NCBI GenBank assembly: GCA_965249175.1 | Contig: OZ252227.1 | Coordinates: 4,030,001 to 4,094,000, forward strand | DNA: 64,000 nt | Source: CAZYFH01 sp965249175 | GTDB lineage: Bacteria > Acidobacteriota > Vicinamibacteria > Vicinamibacterales > UBA8438 | Direction of reading: 5' to 3' | Shown here: positions 1 to 8,620 of the stretch, in pieces | Layout: each line of letters starts with the position of its first letter | Position numbering within the stretch: the stretch's first letter is position 1 | Position numbers and translations under genes: made by a program | The notes under the pieces: generated by a model | Told to the model about the DNA's origin: nothing | The model's database searches: none | What the model saw: the letters and a program-made list of their open reading frames with translations, nothing else

Positions 1-716
1 GCGATGAGGAGGTGCGCGGCCGTGCTGTTGGGGTCGATCGCCAGCGCGCGCTCCGCCGATTGCCGCGCGAGGGGCGGATTCTCATTCATCAGGGCCCGCG
101 CCATGCCGAGATGGGCCGGCGACCACTCGTCGTCGATCGTCAGCGCGTCCTGAAACGAGCGCAGCGCATCGGACTGGTTGTATTTCTCGAGGAACAGCTC
201 GGCCCACGTCGTATGGGTCTCGGCATCGGAGAGCGAGGCCTGCGCGGCCGCGCGCAGAAACGAGTTGGCCTGTCGGTACTCACCCAGCGCGCGTGCGGCC
301 AGCCCCCCCCGGTAGTGATCGAGCGTGTCCGGCGAGCCACCGCCCTTCGACATCACCGCGTCGAGATACGGTCGGGCCTCCGTCGCGCGACCGAGCGACG
401 CCAGCAGCAATCCGAGCTCCAATCCTGCGGCGCTCGATCGGTCTCCCTGCGCGACCGGAGTGAGGACGGATTCCGCCTCCTCATATTGCCCGCGCGCGAT
501 CAGCAAGCGCGCGCGGAGCGCGGCCGCCGACGGATCGCTGGCGTCGCGGGAGGCGGCAAGTGCTTCGGCGTCGTCTACCGCGCCGTGCGCGATCGCGCGC
601 GTGGCGTCCTGGTGGAACTCCTGCTCTTCAGCAGGTGTGTAGGGCTGCGCGCGAGCCGGCGCAGGGACGAGCCAGACGACGGCGAGAACGCCGGCGGCCG
701 CCGGAAGAACCCTCAC
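1..716 (-). CDS. Exported TPR-repeat protein (C-terminus outside window)
   Basis: Only the first ~238 residues are in the window; the gene runs off the left edge. The GTG at 716 opens straight into a signal peptide: a hydrophobic stretch ending APARAQP, with likely cleavage after ARA. The rest is alpha-helical pairs rich in small residues at TPR spacing, e.g. LGEYRQANSFLRAA, YNQSDALRSFQDAL and SAERALAIDPNSTAAHL. The frame stays open through the run of eight C at 303-310, so this is not a frameshift artefact. The start lies 8 nt beyond the stop of the methyltransferase gene, so it is probably the last member of the ketosynthase-flavoprotein-methyltransferase run. TPR proteins are scaffolds; no specific partner can be named. 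Confidence 0.75.
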   Translation of the reverse strand, partial: MRVLPAAAGVLAVVWLVPAPARAQPYTPAEEQEFHQDATRAIAHGAVDDAEALAASRDASDPSAAALRARLLIARGQYEEAESVLTPVAQGDRSSAAGLELGLLLASLGRATEARPYLDAVMSKGGGSPDTLDHYRGGLAARALGEYRQANSFLRAAAQASLSDAETHTTWAELFLEKYNQSDALRSFQDALTIDDEWSPAHLGMARALMNENPPLARQSAERALAIDPNSTAAHLLI

Positions 717-723
717 CAGCCGA

Positions 724-1224
724 TTATAGACCGAGGGCTTTCCGCTCGACGCCGATGCGGCGCCAGATCAGCGCGCCAAACCCCGCGATCGCCGCCGGGC
801 CCGTGAGCCACGCCGACATCATGATCGCCATCCCCCCCAGTTCGCCGACGACCGCCACGTAGTTTGGGTGGGCCATCCATCGATAGGGTCCGCCATGGAC
901 GCGTGAGGCGCCGGGCGGCACCAGGACGCGAAACGTCCACCGGTCACCGAGCGTGGCAATCGCCCAGTACTTCAGTCCCTTGGCGGCGACGAGGATGACG
1001 GCCCCGATGAGCAATGCCACCGATGCCGAGACACCCGTGACGCCGCCCTCGAGCGCCATCGCCAGAAAGCAGGCCGGATAGGCCACCTGCATCGGCCGGT
1101 AGACGTCACCCGGCGGGTCGCTCGCTCCACGTGCCAGCAACGCGCGCGCCAGGCGGCGCGACCGCCGGCTTTCTCCGACCATGGCCAGGCCGACCGCCGC
1201 GAGCGTGGCCAGCGCAATCATCAT
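724..1224 (-). CDS. Isoprenylcysteine carboxyl methyltransferase-fold membrane protein
   Basis: A 166-residue integral membrane protein of the ICMT/PEMT fold. The family signature is the block HGGPYRWMAHPNYVAVVGE (variant of GPYR..RHPxY) followed by two hydrophobic helices and a basic tail RRIGVERKALGL. Such proteins methylate small lipophilic or thiol/carboxyl acceptors using SAM; the substrate cannot be read from sequence. The start MMIAL is chosen because its ATG overlaps the upstream flavoprotein stop as ATGA (1221-1224), which predicts translational coupling. Ketosynthase, reductase-type flavoprotein and ICMT methyltransferase in one run suggests a small lipid or polyketide tailoring pathway, by analogy with alkylresorcinol-type loci. 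That role is an inference. Confidence 0.7.
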   Translation of the reverse strand: MMIALATLAAVGLAMVGESRRSRRLARALLARGASDPPGDVYRPMQVAYPACFLAMALEGGVTGVSASVALLIGAVILVAAKGLKYWAIATLGDRWTFRVLVPPGASRVHGGPYRWMAHPNYVAVVGELGGMAIMMSAWLTGPAAIAGFGALIWRRIGVERKALGL

Positions 1225-2384
1225 CGCAGCTCGACGCCGGCGTCGCCCGCGTAGTGGATCGCCCGCCGCATCACCCACGGCGCCAGCGCCGCGCCGGTGC
1301 TCCCGAGACGCACACCCAGTCTCGACCCCGTGACGACCCGCACCGTGCGGTTGAAGCGCCACTTCGCGCCGAACTCCGCCGCGCGCCAGCGGCTCAAACG
1401 CCGGTGCCCGTCGACCCGACCGGAGTCGAGCATCTCCACTGCCGCGAGGGCCGCCATCTCCCCCCCACGGACGGCGAAGCGCATGCCATCACCGGTGATG
1501 GGATCGATGAAGCCGGCCGCATCGCCGGCCAGCAGCAACCCGGGGACACCGGCCGCCCGCGTGTCGGCCGCGAGAGGGCCCATCGAGACGACCGGACTCG
1601 CGCGCCGCGCCGCCGTGAACCGATCGCGCAGCTGGGCATCCGCGGTCACGATCTGCGCGAGGAGCGCGGCCGGATCGCGCAAGGCGCGCTGGGCCGGCGC
1701 CACGAGACACACGTTCGCCAGACCACCGGGGATCGGGGCAATCCCGACGAAGTGATCGGGCCGGACGTGCATCTCGCCATAGGGCCCGAGATCGGCGATG
1801 CCCTCGTAATAGCCGCCCACCGCCCACCGCCGCTGGGCGCGGGGATGGCGCACGAGGCCGAGCGCCGCGGCCACGACCGAGCGACGACCATCGGCCGCAA
1901 TCGTGACGCGCCCCCTGACCTCGAGCCGCGCGCCCGTCCTCCCGCGCACCTCGATGCCATGCACGGTCGGCGCGCCGGCGGTGCCGCTCACGACCGGACC
2001 GATCACCGCCGTCGCGTCGTCGAAGCCCGCCCCCGCCGCAAGCGCCGCGTCCAGCAGTAGCGCATCCACCTCCCGCCGCGTGATCGCACGGCCCCCGGAC
2101 GTCCCGGAACCGCCGCGATACGATTCGCGCACCGCGACGCCGCCGGGACCGCTGACGACCATGCCGGCAAGCGCGAGACCGCGCCGGTCGACGGCGTCGC
2201 CCACGCCGAGACGTCGCAGCGCGCGCATCGTCCCCGGATTCAGGGTGTCGCCGCAGAGCTTGTCACGCGGAAACCGCGCCCGGTCGACCAGCCTGACGCG
2301 CGCGCCGGCCCGCGCGAGCACGAGCGCGGCGATGGCGCCGGCTGGCCCGGCTCCCGCGATCACGACGTCAGTCGGGTCACTCAT
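1221..2384 (-). CDS. Geranylgeranyl-reductase-family FAD-dependent oxidoreductase
   Basis: 387 residues. The N-terminal dinucleotide-binding motif VVIAGAGPAGAIAA (residues 8-20) is followed by the family block DKLCGDTLNPG (~42-52). A second FAD motif, LLLAGDAAGFIDPITGDGM, lies in the C-terminal third and is diagnostic for the geranylgeranyl reductase/halogenase-like flavoproteins that reduce or hydroxylate isoprenoid or polyketide substrates. No membrane segment is evident, so it is cytosolic or peripheral. It starts 27 nt after the ketosynthase stop, and its stop overlaps the next gene's start. It could equally be a hydroxylase of an aromatic polyketide. Confidence 0.8.
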   Translation of the reverse strand: MSDPTDVVIAGAGPAGAIAALVLARAGARVRLVDRARFPRDKLCGDTLNPGTMRALRRLGVGDAVDRRGLALAGMVVSGPGGVAVRESYRGGSGTSGGRAITRREVDALLLDAALAAGAGFDDATAVIGPVVSGTAGAPTVHGIEVRGRTGARLEVRGRVTIAADGRRSVVAAALGLVRHPRAQRRWAVGGYYEGIADLGPYGEMHVRPDHFVGIAPIPGGLANVCLVAPAQRALRDPAALLAQIVTADAQLRDRFTAARRASPVVSMGPLAADTRAAGVPGLLLAGDAAGFIDPITGDGMRFAVRGGEMAALAAVEMLDSGRVDGHRRLSRWRAAEFGAKWRFNRTVRVVTGSRLGVRLGSTGAALAPWVMRRAIHYAGDAGVELR

Positions 2385-2411
2385 GTTGGTGGAAGGCCGG
2401 GGGGGGCCAGG

Positions 2412-3707
2412 TTAGTCCACCGCGCCCAGCACGATCGCGCTGTTCTTCGAGCCAAAGCCGAGGCAGTTACAGAGCGCCGCCGCGAGCGTGGCCGGGCGCC
2501 CGGTGTTGGGCACGAAATCGAGGTCGCACTCGGGGTCGGGGTGAGCATGATTGATGGTCGGGGGCAGATACTGCCGCGCAAGGGCGAGCGCCGAGGTGAC
2601 GATGCCGGATGCTCCGCTCGCGCCCTGCGGATGCCCGATCATCGACTTGGTCGAGGATCCGGGTACGCGATCGGCACACCCACCGAGCACACGCCGCACA
2701 CAGCGGGACTCGATCGCGTCGTTGAGCCGGGTCGACGTCCCGTGGAAGTTCACATAGCCGAGCTCTTCGACCGGCCGTCTGGCCCGATCGAGCGCCTGCC
2801 GCATCGCCGCCACGATGGCCCCGCCCTCCGGGTCCATCTGCACACGATGATACGCATCGCAGGTCGAGCCGTAGCCTTCCACGACGGCGTACACGGTGGC
2901 GCCGCGCGCGCGCGCGCGATCTTCGCGCTCGAGCGTCATCATCCACGCGCCCTCGCCAAGCACGAACCCGTCGCGGTCTCGCTCGAAAGGCCGCGACGCT
3001 TCCGCCGGCTGCCCGTTGTAGCGCGTCGTCAGCGCGCGCATGCGCGCGAAGCCGAGCATCATGCCACGCGTGACCGGGGCGTCGGCGCCGCCGGTCAGCA
3101 GCACCTCGGCCTCGCCGGCGCGGATCATCCGCGCGGCATACCCCACGGCGTCCGTCGAGCTCGTGCAGCCACAGGACAGCACGTGGCTGATCCCGCGGAG
3201 GCGGAGCGCGATGGAGATCTCGGACGACACCATCCCGACGATCGAGACCGGAATCGCATACGGTGTCACCCGCTTCCAGCTGTTGGTGAAGTAGGCCTCG
3301 TATTGGCGTTCCGTCACATCGATGCCACCGCCACCGCTGCCGATGATGACCCCGGCGTCGGGTTCGCCAACACGGAGCCCCGCGTCGTTCCACGCCTCAC
3401 TCGCGGCGATCACAGCAATCAACGAGGTGCGCGCGTATCGTTTCGGGTCGGCCCTGGACCTGGACGGATGGGGCGCGCCGTCCCCGTCCGCACGCTCACC
3501 CCTCACCGGTGGCGCATCGTCGATGGTGACGTGCGGCACGGCGGCGGCCACCTGGCTCGGCAGCCCGTCGACATCGAATTCGCTGATCGCGCGAGTGCCG
3601 CTCAGGCCGGCGCTGACCGAATCCCAGTATCGCTCGCGTCCGACGCCAAACGGCGACACGACGCCGATGCCGGTGATCACAACGCGCGGCTCGGTGGAGG
3701 CGGTCAT
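2412..3707 (-). CDS. Beta-ketoacyl-ACP synthase (FabF/KAS II type)
   Basis: 431 residues, normal length for KAS I/II. The thiolase-fold triad is complete: Cys181 in SCGCTSSTDAVG, His322 in NFHGTSTRLND and His359 in STKSMIGHPQG, with the C-terminal glycine-rich block LGFGSKNSAIVL. It would condense malonyl-ACP with an acyl-ACP or starter unit in the cytosol. The acyl-gate sequence before the Cys differs from housekeeping FabF, which together with the neighbouring flavoprotein and methyltransferase suggests a dedicated secondary lipid/polyketide enzyme. The start MTASTEPRVVITG is chosen because the strand-1 motif RVVITGIGVVSPFG follows at once and a -10-like TATTAT lies just upstream. Divergent from the gene at 3764. 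Confidence 0.85.
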   Translation of the reverse strand: MTASTEPRVVITGIGVVSPFGVGRERYWDSVSAGLSGTRAISEFDVDGLPSQVAAAVPHVTIDDAPPVRGERADGDGAPHPSRSRADPKRYARTSLIAVIAASEAWNDAGLRVGEPDAGVIIGSGGGGIDVTERQYEAYFTNSWKRVTPYAIPVSIVGMVSSEISIALRLRGISHVLSCGCTSSTDAVGYAARMIRAGEAEVLLTGGADAPVTRGMMLGFARMRALTTRYNGQPAEASRPFERDRDGFVLGEGAWMMTLEREDRARARGATVYAVVEGYGSTCDAYHRVQMDPEGGAIVAAMRQALDRARRPVEELGYVNFHGTSTRLNDAIESRCVRRVLGGCADRVPGSSTKSMIGHPQGASGASGIVTSALALARQYLPPTINHAHPDPECDLDFVPNTGRPATLAAALCNCLGFGSKNSAIVLGAVD

Positions 3708-3718
3708 CGTCCGCGACC

Positions 3719-3726
3719 TATAATAC
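3719..3726. promoter_or_regulatory. Candidate divergent -10 region
   Basis: The 56-bp gap between two divergent genes contains TATAATA, which reads TATAAT on the plus strand (3719-3724) and TATTAT on the minus strand (3726-3721). One box could therefore serve the ketosynthase and the methyltransferase-like gene. No convincing -35 hexamers were identified, so this is tentative. Confidence 0.35.
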
Positions 3727-3763
3727 CGACACGCCCGCTCGCTGAGGCGCACGTCCCGAGTCG

Positions 3764-4480
3764 ATGCCCCCCGTTGCCGCGCGTTTCTACTCCGGTCTTG
3801 GAGCCGTCGCGTTCTGCCTGTCGCTGGGGGTCGGGGTCTACGTCTACCTGACCCGGCTCGGAACGCCATCCACCGACAGCGGCCCAGCGTGGCTCATCGT
3901 CGCGGCCAACGCCGGGATATTCACGCTGTTCGCGCTCCACCACAGCGTCATGGCTCGCAGCGGCGCGAAACGGTGGCTGGCGCGCCGCCTTCCAGCGGAG
4001 CTCGAGCGCCCGACGTACGTGTGGATCGCGAGCGGGCTCTTCGCGCTCACCTGTCTGCTCTGGCAGGATCTGCCGGGACGCGTGTATACGGCATCGGGCT
4101 GGCTCCGCGTCGGAGGCGTGGCGCTGCAGCTTGGTGGCGCCGTGATGACCGCCTGGGCGGTCATCCTGATCGACCCACTCGAGCTGGCGGGGATTCGTCA
4201 AGCAACGGCGCCTGTCCCGGAGCGGCCCGCACCGGCCCCCGCGCTCAACGTGCGCGGACCGTATCGATGGGTGCGGCACCCGATTTATCTGGGGTGGGCC
4301 CTGATGGTCTGCGGCACGCCTCACATGACGATGAGCCGCCTCTCGTTCGCCGTCATCACGACCGCGTATCTCGTCGTCGCCATCCCCTGGGAGGAACGGT
4401 CAATGGCGGAGCTGCTGGGCGACGAGTATCGACGGTATCGCGACCGCGTCCGCTGGCGGATGGTTCCGTGGGTGTATTAG
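3764..4480 (+). CDS. NnrU/ICMT-fold membrane methyltransferase, MddA-like
   Basis: 238 residues with about five to six hydrophobic helices. The conserved C-terminal block NVRGPYRWVRHPIYLGWA, then TPHMTMSRLSFAVITTAY and EERSM, is the ICMT-type SAM/acceptor site. The order 'RHPxYLG...TPxMT...EER' resembles methanethiol S-methyltransferases (MddA), which make dimethyl sulfide, but NnrU-type proteins share the fold and the assignment is not secure. It is the second ICMT-fold gene within 3 kb. The gene is followed by the glycosyltransferase-like gene after 18 nt, so the two may be co-transcribed from the divergent promoter region. Confidence 0.65.
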   Translation: MPPVAARFYSGLGAVAFCLSLGVGVYVYLTRLGTPSTDSGPAWLIVAANAGIFTLFALHHSVMARSGAKRWLARRLPAELERPTYVWIASGLFALTCLLWQDLPGRVYTASGWLRVGGVALQLGGAVMTAWAVILIDPLELAGIRQATAPVPERPAPAPALNVRGPYRWVRHPIYLGWALMVCGTPHMTMSRLSFAVITTAYLVVAIPWEERSMAELLGDEYRRYRDRVRWRMVPWVY

Positions 4481-4498
4481 GGCCGATAAGCACTCGCC

Positions 4499-5608
4499 AT
4501 GCAGACCATCGTCTTTTACATCTCGGGGCACGGCTTCGGCCACGCCGCGCGGCAGGTCGAGGTCATCCGCGCCTTACGCGCACGGCGGGCGGGCCTGGCG
4601 ATCATTGTCAAGACCAGCGCGCCGGCGTGGTTGTTCGAACGGTTTCACGAGGAACCCGTCGAGGTGGCGCCGCTCGAGACGGATACCGGCGTCGTGCAGA
4701 TCGACAGCCTGACGGTCGACGTCCGGGCGTCGGTGACCGCCGCGTGCGCGTTTCACGACCAACTCGACGCCCGCGCCGAGGACGAGGCCGGGTGGCTCCA
4801 CGAGCATCGCGCGGGCCTCGCCGTCGGCGACATCCCACCGCTCGCGTTCGCGGCCGCAGCCGTGGCCGACATCCCTTCGGCCGCGGTCAGCAACTTTACC
4901 TGGGACTGGATCTATGCCGGCTACGACGAGACGCGCGACCGTGCACCGTCGCTCGTCCCGACACTGGCCGCGGCCTATGCGCGCGCCACCGTCGCGAGGC
5001 GACTGCCGCTTCACGGTGGATTCGAGTCCTGCCCGCGCGTGGTCGACGCGCCGCTGGTGGCCCGCCGCGCCACATGCGAGCCGGGAGCGGTGCGGCGGCA
5101 GCTCGGCCTGCCGGCGCACGCACCGCTCGTGTTGGTGGCGTTCGGTCGCTACGGGATCGCAGATATCGACTGGTCCGCGGTCGGGGCACTCGGGAAATAC
5201 CGCATCGTCTTCACGGACGCAACCGCGCCGCCCGTCGCGTCGCCAGCGGTCGCGTCGGACCGGTTCGTCGTGATCGCCGAGCGCGAGATGGACCGATGCG
5301 GGGTGCGCTACGAGGATCTGGTGGCCGCGGTCGAGGTCGTCGTGACGAAACCGGGCTACGGCATGATCGCCGAGTGCGCAGCAAACGATGCGGCGATGCT
5401 CTATACCTCACGGGGCCGCTTCCGGGAGTACGACGTGCTCACCAACAGCCTCCCCGGCCTGATCCGCTCGCACTTCATTCCGCATGACGATCTCTTCGCC
5501 GGTCGCTGGGCGCCGCATCTCGACGCACTCCTGGACCAACCGCGGCCAGCGCCCGCGCGGGTCGACGGCGCGCAGGTCATCGCCGACGCGCTACTCGAGA
5601 TGCTGTAG
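4499..5608 (+). CDS. GT-B glycosyltransferase-like protein (L-arabinokinase N-domain type)
   Basis: 369 residues. The N-terminus carries the signature FYISGHGFGHAARQVEVIRAL (residues 6-26), with the GHGFGHA loop typical of a GT-B/glycosyltransferase-28-like domain that also forms the N-terminal half of plant L-arabinokinases. A C-terminal Rossmann half has VVTKPGYGMIAECAA, the usual position of a nucleotide-sugar contact, and LPGLIRSHFIP. Probable cytosolic protein acting on a sugar or nucleotide sugar; the substrate is unknown. Unlike arabinokinase there is no GHMP kinase domain here. Closely follows the membrane methyltransferase gene. Confidence 0.65.
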   Translation: MQTIVFYISGHGFGHAARQVEVIRALRARRAGLAIIVKTSAPAWLFERFHEEPVEVAPLETDTGVVQIDSLTVDVRASVTAACAFHDQLDARAEDEAGWLHEHRAGLAVGDIPPLAFAAAAVADIPSAAVSNFTWDWIYAGYDETRDRAPSLVPTLAAAYARATVARRLPLHGGFESCPRVVDAPLVARRATCEPGAVRRQLGLPAHAPLVLVAFGRYGIADIDWSAVGALGKYRIVFTDATAPPVASPAVASDRFVVIAEREMDRCGVRYEDLVAAVEVVVTKPGYGMIAECAANDAAMLYTSRGRFREYDVLTNSLPGLIRSHFIPHDDLFAGRWAPHLDALLDQPRPAPARVDGAQVIADALLEML

Positions 5609-5667
5609 CGAACGTGGAACGGGCAACCGTCGACCGGGAGCCTTGGGACGCTGGAACCGCTCTGGGT

Positions 5668-6357
5668 TTAATCCTTCGTGCAGGTCACGAGGGACCAGAT
5701 GCGGGGGATGTTGACCTTCTCGATCGACAGCGGGGTGAGATCGGCCTGGGCGAGAAACGCGGGCAAGTCGAGGTCGGACCTGAACCCGGCGTGAATGGTC
5801 AGCGGCGAGATCCAGCGCTCGGCGCGCGCCAGCATCCGGTTGTCGCTCAGGAAGTGATTGAGAAACACGAAGTGACCGCCCGGTCGACAGACCCGACGCA
5901 TCTCCTTCGCCACCGCGACCGGGTCGGGCACGACGCTGATCACGTAGGGCGCGTAGACGAGATCGAACGAATCGTCCGGAAAGGTGAGGTGCGCGCCGTC
6001 CATCTGCAACAGGCGAACGTTGCGGACGTTGCGGGCGGCAAGCCGGCGCTCCGCCTTGACGAGCATCTCCTCCACGAAGTCGATGCCGGTCACCGACACG
6101 TGACTCGGGTAGAGCGCGGCGTTGATTCCGGTCCCCACACCGACTTCCAGCACCGTGTCGCCGTGAGCCATCGGCAGCCGCGTCATCGCCTCGAGGCGGC
6201 CGGTCTGCAGCGTGGGACCGAAGATCCAGCTATCGAAGGCGGCGATCTTGTTGTAGACGCCTTCGACGAAATCATTCTCGAGGGCGGCGACCGAGAGCGC
6301 GCGGCTGGAGGGATCCGAGTAGGCGTCTTCGTCAGGCGGGGAAGAGCGCCTCAGCAC
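5668..6357 (-). CDS. Class I SAM-dependent methyltransferase, PmtA/UbiE-like
   Basis: 229 residues with the Rossmann SAM-binding motif TVLEVGVGTGINAALYP, acidic post-II residue in VTGIDFVEEML, and the motif IV region DSFDLVYAPYVISVVPDP. The block GGHFVFLNHFLSDN near the C-terminus resembles bacterial phosphatidylethanolamine N-methyltransferases of the Rhodobacter PmtA type; a quinone methyltransferase is the main alternative. The GTG start at 6357 overlaps the stop of the homocysteine methyltransferase gene by 7 nt, implying coupled translation. Adjacency to a gene that regenerates methionine fits a high SAM demand. Cytosolic or membrane-peripheral. Confidence 0.75.
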   Translation of the reverse strand: MLRRSSPPDEDAYSDPSSRALSVAALENDFVEGVYNKIAAFDSWIFGPTLQTGRLEAMTRLPMAHGDTVLEVGVGTGINAALYPSHVSVTGIDFVEEMLVKAERRLAARNVRNVRLLQMDGAHLTFPDDSFDLVYAPYVISVVPDPVAVAKEMRRVCRPGGHFVFLNHFLSDNRMLARAERWISPLTIHAGFRSDLDLPAFLAQADLTPLSIEKVNIPRIWSLVTCTKD

Positions 6358-7274
6358 CGAGGGACTATAGCGTGGCGATGGTCACCATCGCAAGGAAGGC
6401 CCCGCACGGCGGACGCGATCTGCCGGATGTGCTCGGGCGTCGTCCCGCAACACCCGCCCACCAGACGCACGCCGGCCGTCACGAATCGGCGCGCATACGA
6501 CCCGACGAAGTCGGGCGAGGAGAGATAGAGCGTCCGACCTTCGACCTTGCGCGGCAGCCCCGCGTTCGGCTGGGCGGCCAGCGGGACACGCACCACGTCG
6601 GCCAGTCGCTGGACGATCTCCAGCATCGGCGCGGGGCCGGCGCTGCAGTTCACACCGAGCACGGTCGCGCCGCTGTCGATGAGCCGTGGGGCCGCCGCGC
6701 GCGGTGTAAGGCCGTCGTCGGTCTCGCCGGTCTCAGCAGTGGTCAGCTGCGCGACGACGGGCAGATCGCTCTCCGCGCGCACCGCGCGGACCGCGGCCGC
6801 CAGCTCATCCGCCCGGCGAAACGTCTCGAGCATCACCAGGTCCACGCCTTCCTCCAGCAGCGCGACCGCGTGCTCGCGGAAGATGCGCTCCGCCTCGGCG
6901 ACCGATGTCCGCCCGCCGGGTGCGAGGCGCACGCCGAGCGGGCCGATCGCCCCGGCGACGTGCACGGCCGCCCCGGCCGCGGCACGGGCCAGGCGCACCC
7001 CGGCCCGGTTCAATTTCAATGCCTGGGCATCGGCGTCGAGACCGAACGCGGTGAGCTTGAGTCCGTTCGCACCGAAGGTGTTGGTCTCCAGAACGTCGGC
7101 GCCCGCCGCGACATAGGCGCGGTGGATCTCGCTCACCAGCTCCGGTTGGGTTTCGTTCAACTCCTCGAACGCGCGGTTCACGAACGCGCCCCGCGCATAG
7201 AGCATCGTCCCCATAGCGCCGTCGCAGACGAGAACCCGCGTGGCGATGTCGTCGAGAAACGGCGCGGCGGCCAT
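6351..7274 (-). CDS. Homocysteine S-methyltransferase domain protein
   Basis: 307 residues, a stand-alone Hcy-binding barrel like MmuM or the first module of MetH; it lacks folate and cobalamin domains. The zinc/homocysteine ligands are present: Cys210 in LGVNCSAGP and Cys275-Cys276 in VGGCCGTTPEHI. The N-terminal strand VLVCDGAMGTMLYARG is also typical. It would transfer a methyl group, for example from S-methylmethionine or SAM, to homocysteine giving methionine. The start MAAAPFLDD is chosen because it precedes the first barrel strand directly. Its ATG is only 10 bp from the start of the divergent sensor kinase gene. The 3' end overlaps the lipid methyltransferase gene. Confidence 0.8.
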   Translation of the reverse strand: MAAAPFLDDIATRVLVCDGAMGTMLYARGAFVNRAFEELNETQPELVSEIHRAYVAAGADVLETNTFGANGLKLTAFGLDADAQALKLNRAGVRLARAAAGAAVHVAGAIGPLGVRLAPGGRTSVAEAERIFREHAVALLEEGVDLVMLETFRRADELAAAVRAVRAESDLPVVAQLTTAETGETDDGLTPRAAAPRLIDSGATVLGVNCSAGPAPMLEIVQRLADVVRVPLAAQPNAGLPRKVEGRTLYLSSPDFVGSYARRFVTAGVRLVGGCCGTTPEHIRQIASAVRGLPCDGDHRHAIVPRC

Positions 7275-7284
7275 AAGTGCTTTA

Positions 7285-8619
7285 ATGATAGCGGTGTCTG
7301 GCGAGGCCCGGTCCGCTGCGGAGTTGCTGCTGGCGACGCTCGTCGCGAAGCTCGCGCTCGTCGCCGTGCTGGCGACCATGCTGGTCCGGTTCCGTCAGTT
7401 TCGCCGCATTCTCCTCACCGAACAGCGGGCCTGGCGCGAGCGGCTCGTCTTCGCCTTCAGCCTGGGGATTCCGCTGGTGGTCGGCGTGACCGCCCGGCTG
7501 GTGCTCGACTACGATGCCGCGGACTTCTCGCTGGCCGGTCCGTTTCTCGCCGGTCTCATTGCCGGACCGTACGCGGGCGCCATCGTCGGCGCCATGCTTG
7601 GCACCCCGGCGCTCTTTGCCGGTGAAGTGGCGGCCATGCCCTTCGCGGTCGGCTGTGGATTCGCGGGGGGAGGATTGCGTGAGGTCTGCCCCAAAGCGGC
7701 CATCTGGCACCTCTCGCCGCTGTTCTTTACCGATCTGCACCGTCATGCCTGGCAGATCGTCAGCCGGTTCAAGATCGACTGGCTGCTGATCCTAGCCGCA
7801 GCGCCCGTCGGCCTCGAGATCATTCGCGTCTCCCTCGGCATCCGCTTCGGAACCGGCATCATCTTCCACATGCCGCAGGAGTCGGTCGGCCTCGGCGCGC
7901 TGATGCTGATCCTGTTGGCCGCCGTGCTGAGCGTCGCGATCCCCATCAAGATCTGGAATACGGCACGCATCGAGCACCGACTGCAGGAGCAGGAACAGCT
8001 GCTGATGGCGGCGCGCGTGGAGGCGCTGGCGAGCCAGATCAACCCCCACTTCCTCTTCAATACACTGACGTCGATTTCCTCGCTGATCCGGTCACAGCCG
8101 GAAACGGCGCGCATGCTCATCATCAAGCTGTCGGCGCTGCTGCGGCGGCTCCTCCGAAGCCGGGAGCACTTCGTCACCCTGCGTGAAGAGCTCGCATCGA
8201 TCGATGAGTATCTCGATATCGAGGTGGTGCGATTCGGCCCAACACTGGTGGTGGAGAAGGACATCAGCGCGGACAGTCTCGAGCTGGTCATGCCGAGCAT
8301 GGTGCTGCAACCGCTGGTGGAAAACTCGATCAAGCACGGCATCGAGAAGAAGGTCGGCGGCGGACGCATCGTCATTCGGAGCCATCGCGTCAATGGTCAC
8401 GGCGTCATCGAGGTGGTCGACAACGGCGCCGGCATGGCGGACACGGACGTCCGTCGGGGCCGGAGCGGCGGGATCGGCCTGCGCAACGTCGACGAACGAC
8501 TGCGGGTCATCTACGGCGAGAACTACCACCTGCAGCTCGAGAGCACCCCCGGCGAAGGCACGTGCGCGCGGATTGAGATCCCAGAGCTGATCGAGCCACG
8601 GGCTCAGGCTTCGGCGTAG
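7285..8619 (+). CDS. LytS-family sensor histidine kinase
   Basis: 444 residues. Several membrane helices occupy residues ~10-220 in the pattern of the 5TM-LYT input domain. A short linker leads to the His_kinase domain with the phospho-acceptor His255 in SQINPHFLFNTL, then the ATPase N-box LVENSIKHGIEK and G-boxes DNGAGMAD and GIGLRNVDERL. Its output partner is the LytTR response regulator starting 2 nt after the stop. ATG 7285 is used; the hydrophobic segment begins ten residues later. Such pairs often sense murein precursors, pyruvate or membrane state; here the ligand is unknown. The 5' end nearly abuts the divergent methyltransferase gene, so each promoter must lie inside the other gene. 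Confidence 0.88.
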   Translation: MIAVSGEARSAAELLLATLVAKLALVAVLATMLVRFRQFRRILLTEQRAWRERLVFAFSLGIPLVVGVTARLVLDYDAADFSLAGPFLAGLIAGPYAGAIVGAMLGTPALFAGEVAAMPFAVGCGFAGGGLREVCPKAAIWHLSPLFFTDLHRHAWQIVSRFKIDWLLILAAAPVGLEIIRVSLGIRFGTGIIFHMPQESVGLGALMLILLAAVLSVAIPIKIWNTARIEHRLQEQEQLLMAARVEALASQINPHFLFNTLTSISSLIRSQPETARMLIIKLSALLRRLLRSREHFVTLREELASIDEYLDIEVVRFGPTLVVEKDISADSLELVMPSMVLQPLVENSIKHGIEKKVGGGRIVIRSHRVNGHGVIEVVDNGAGMADTDVRRGRSGGIGLRNVDERLRVIYGENYHLQLESTPGEGTCARIEIPELIEPRAQASA

Positions 8620-8620
8620 A

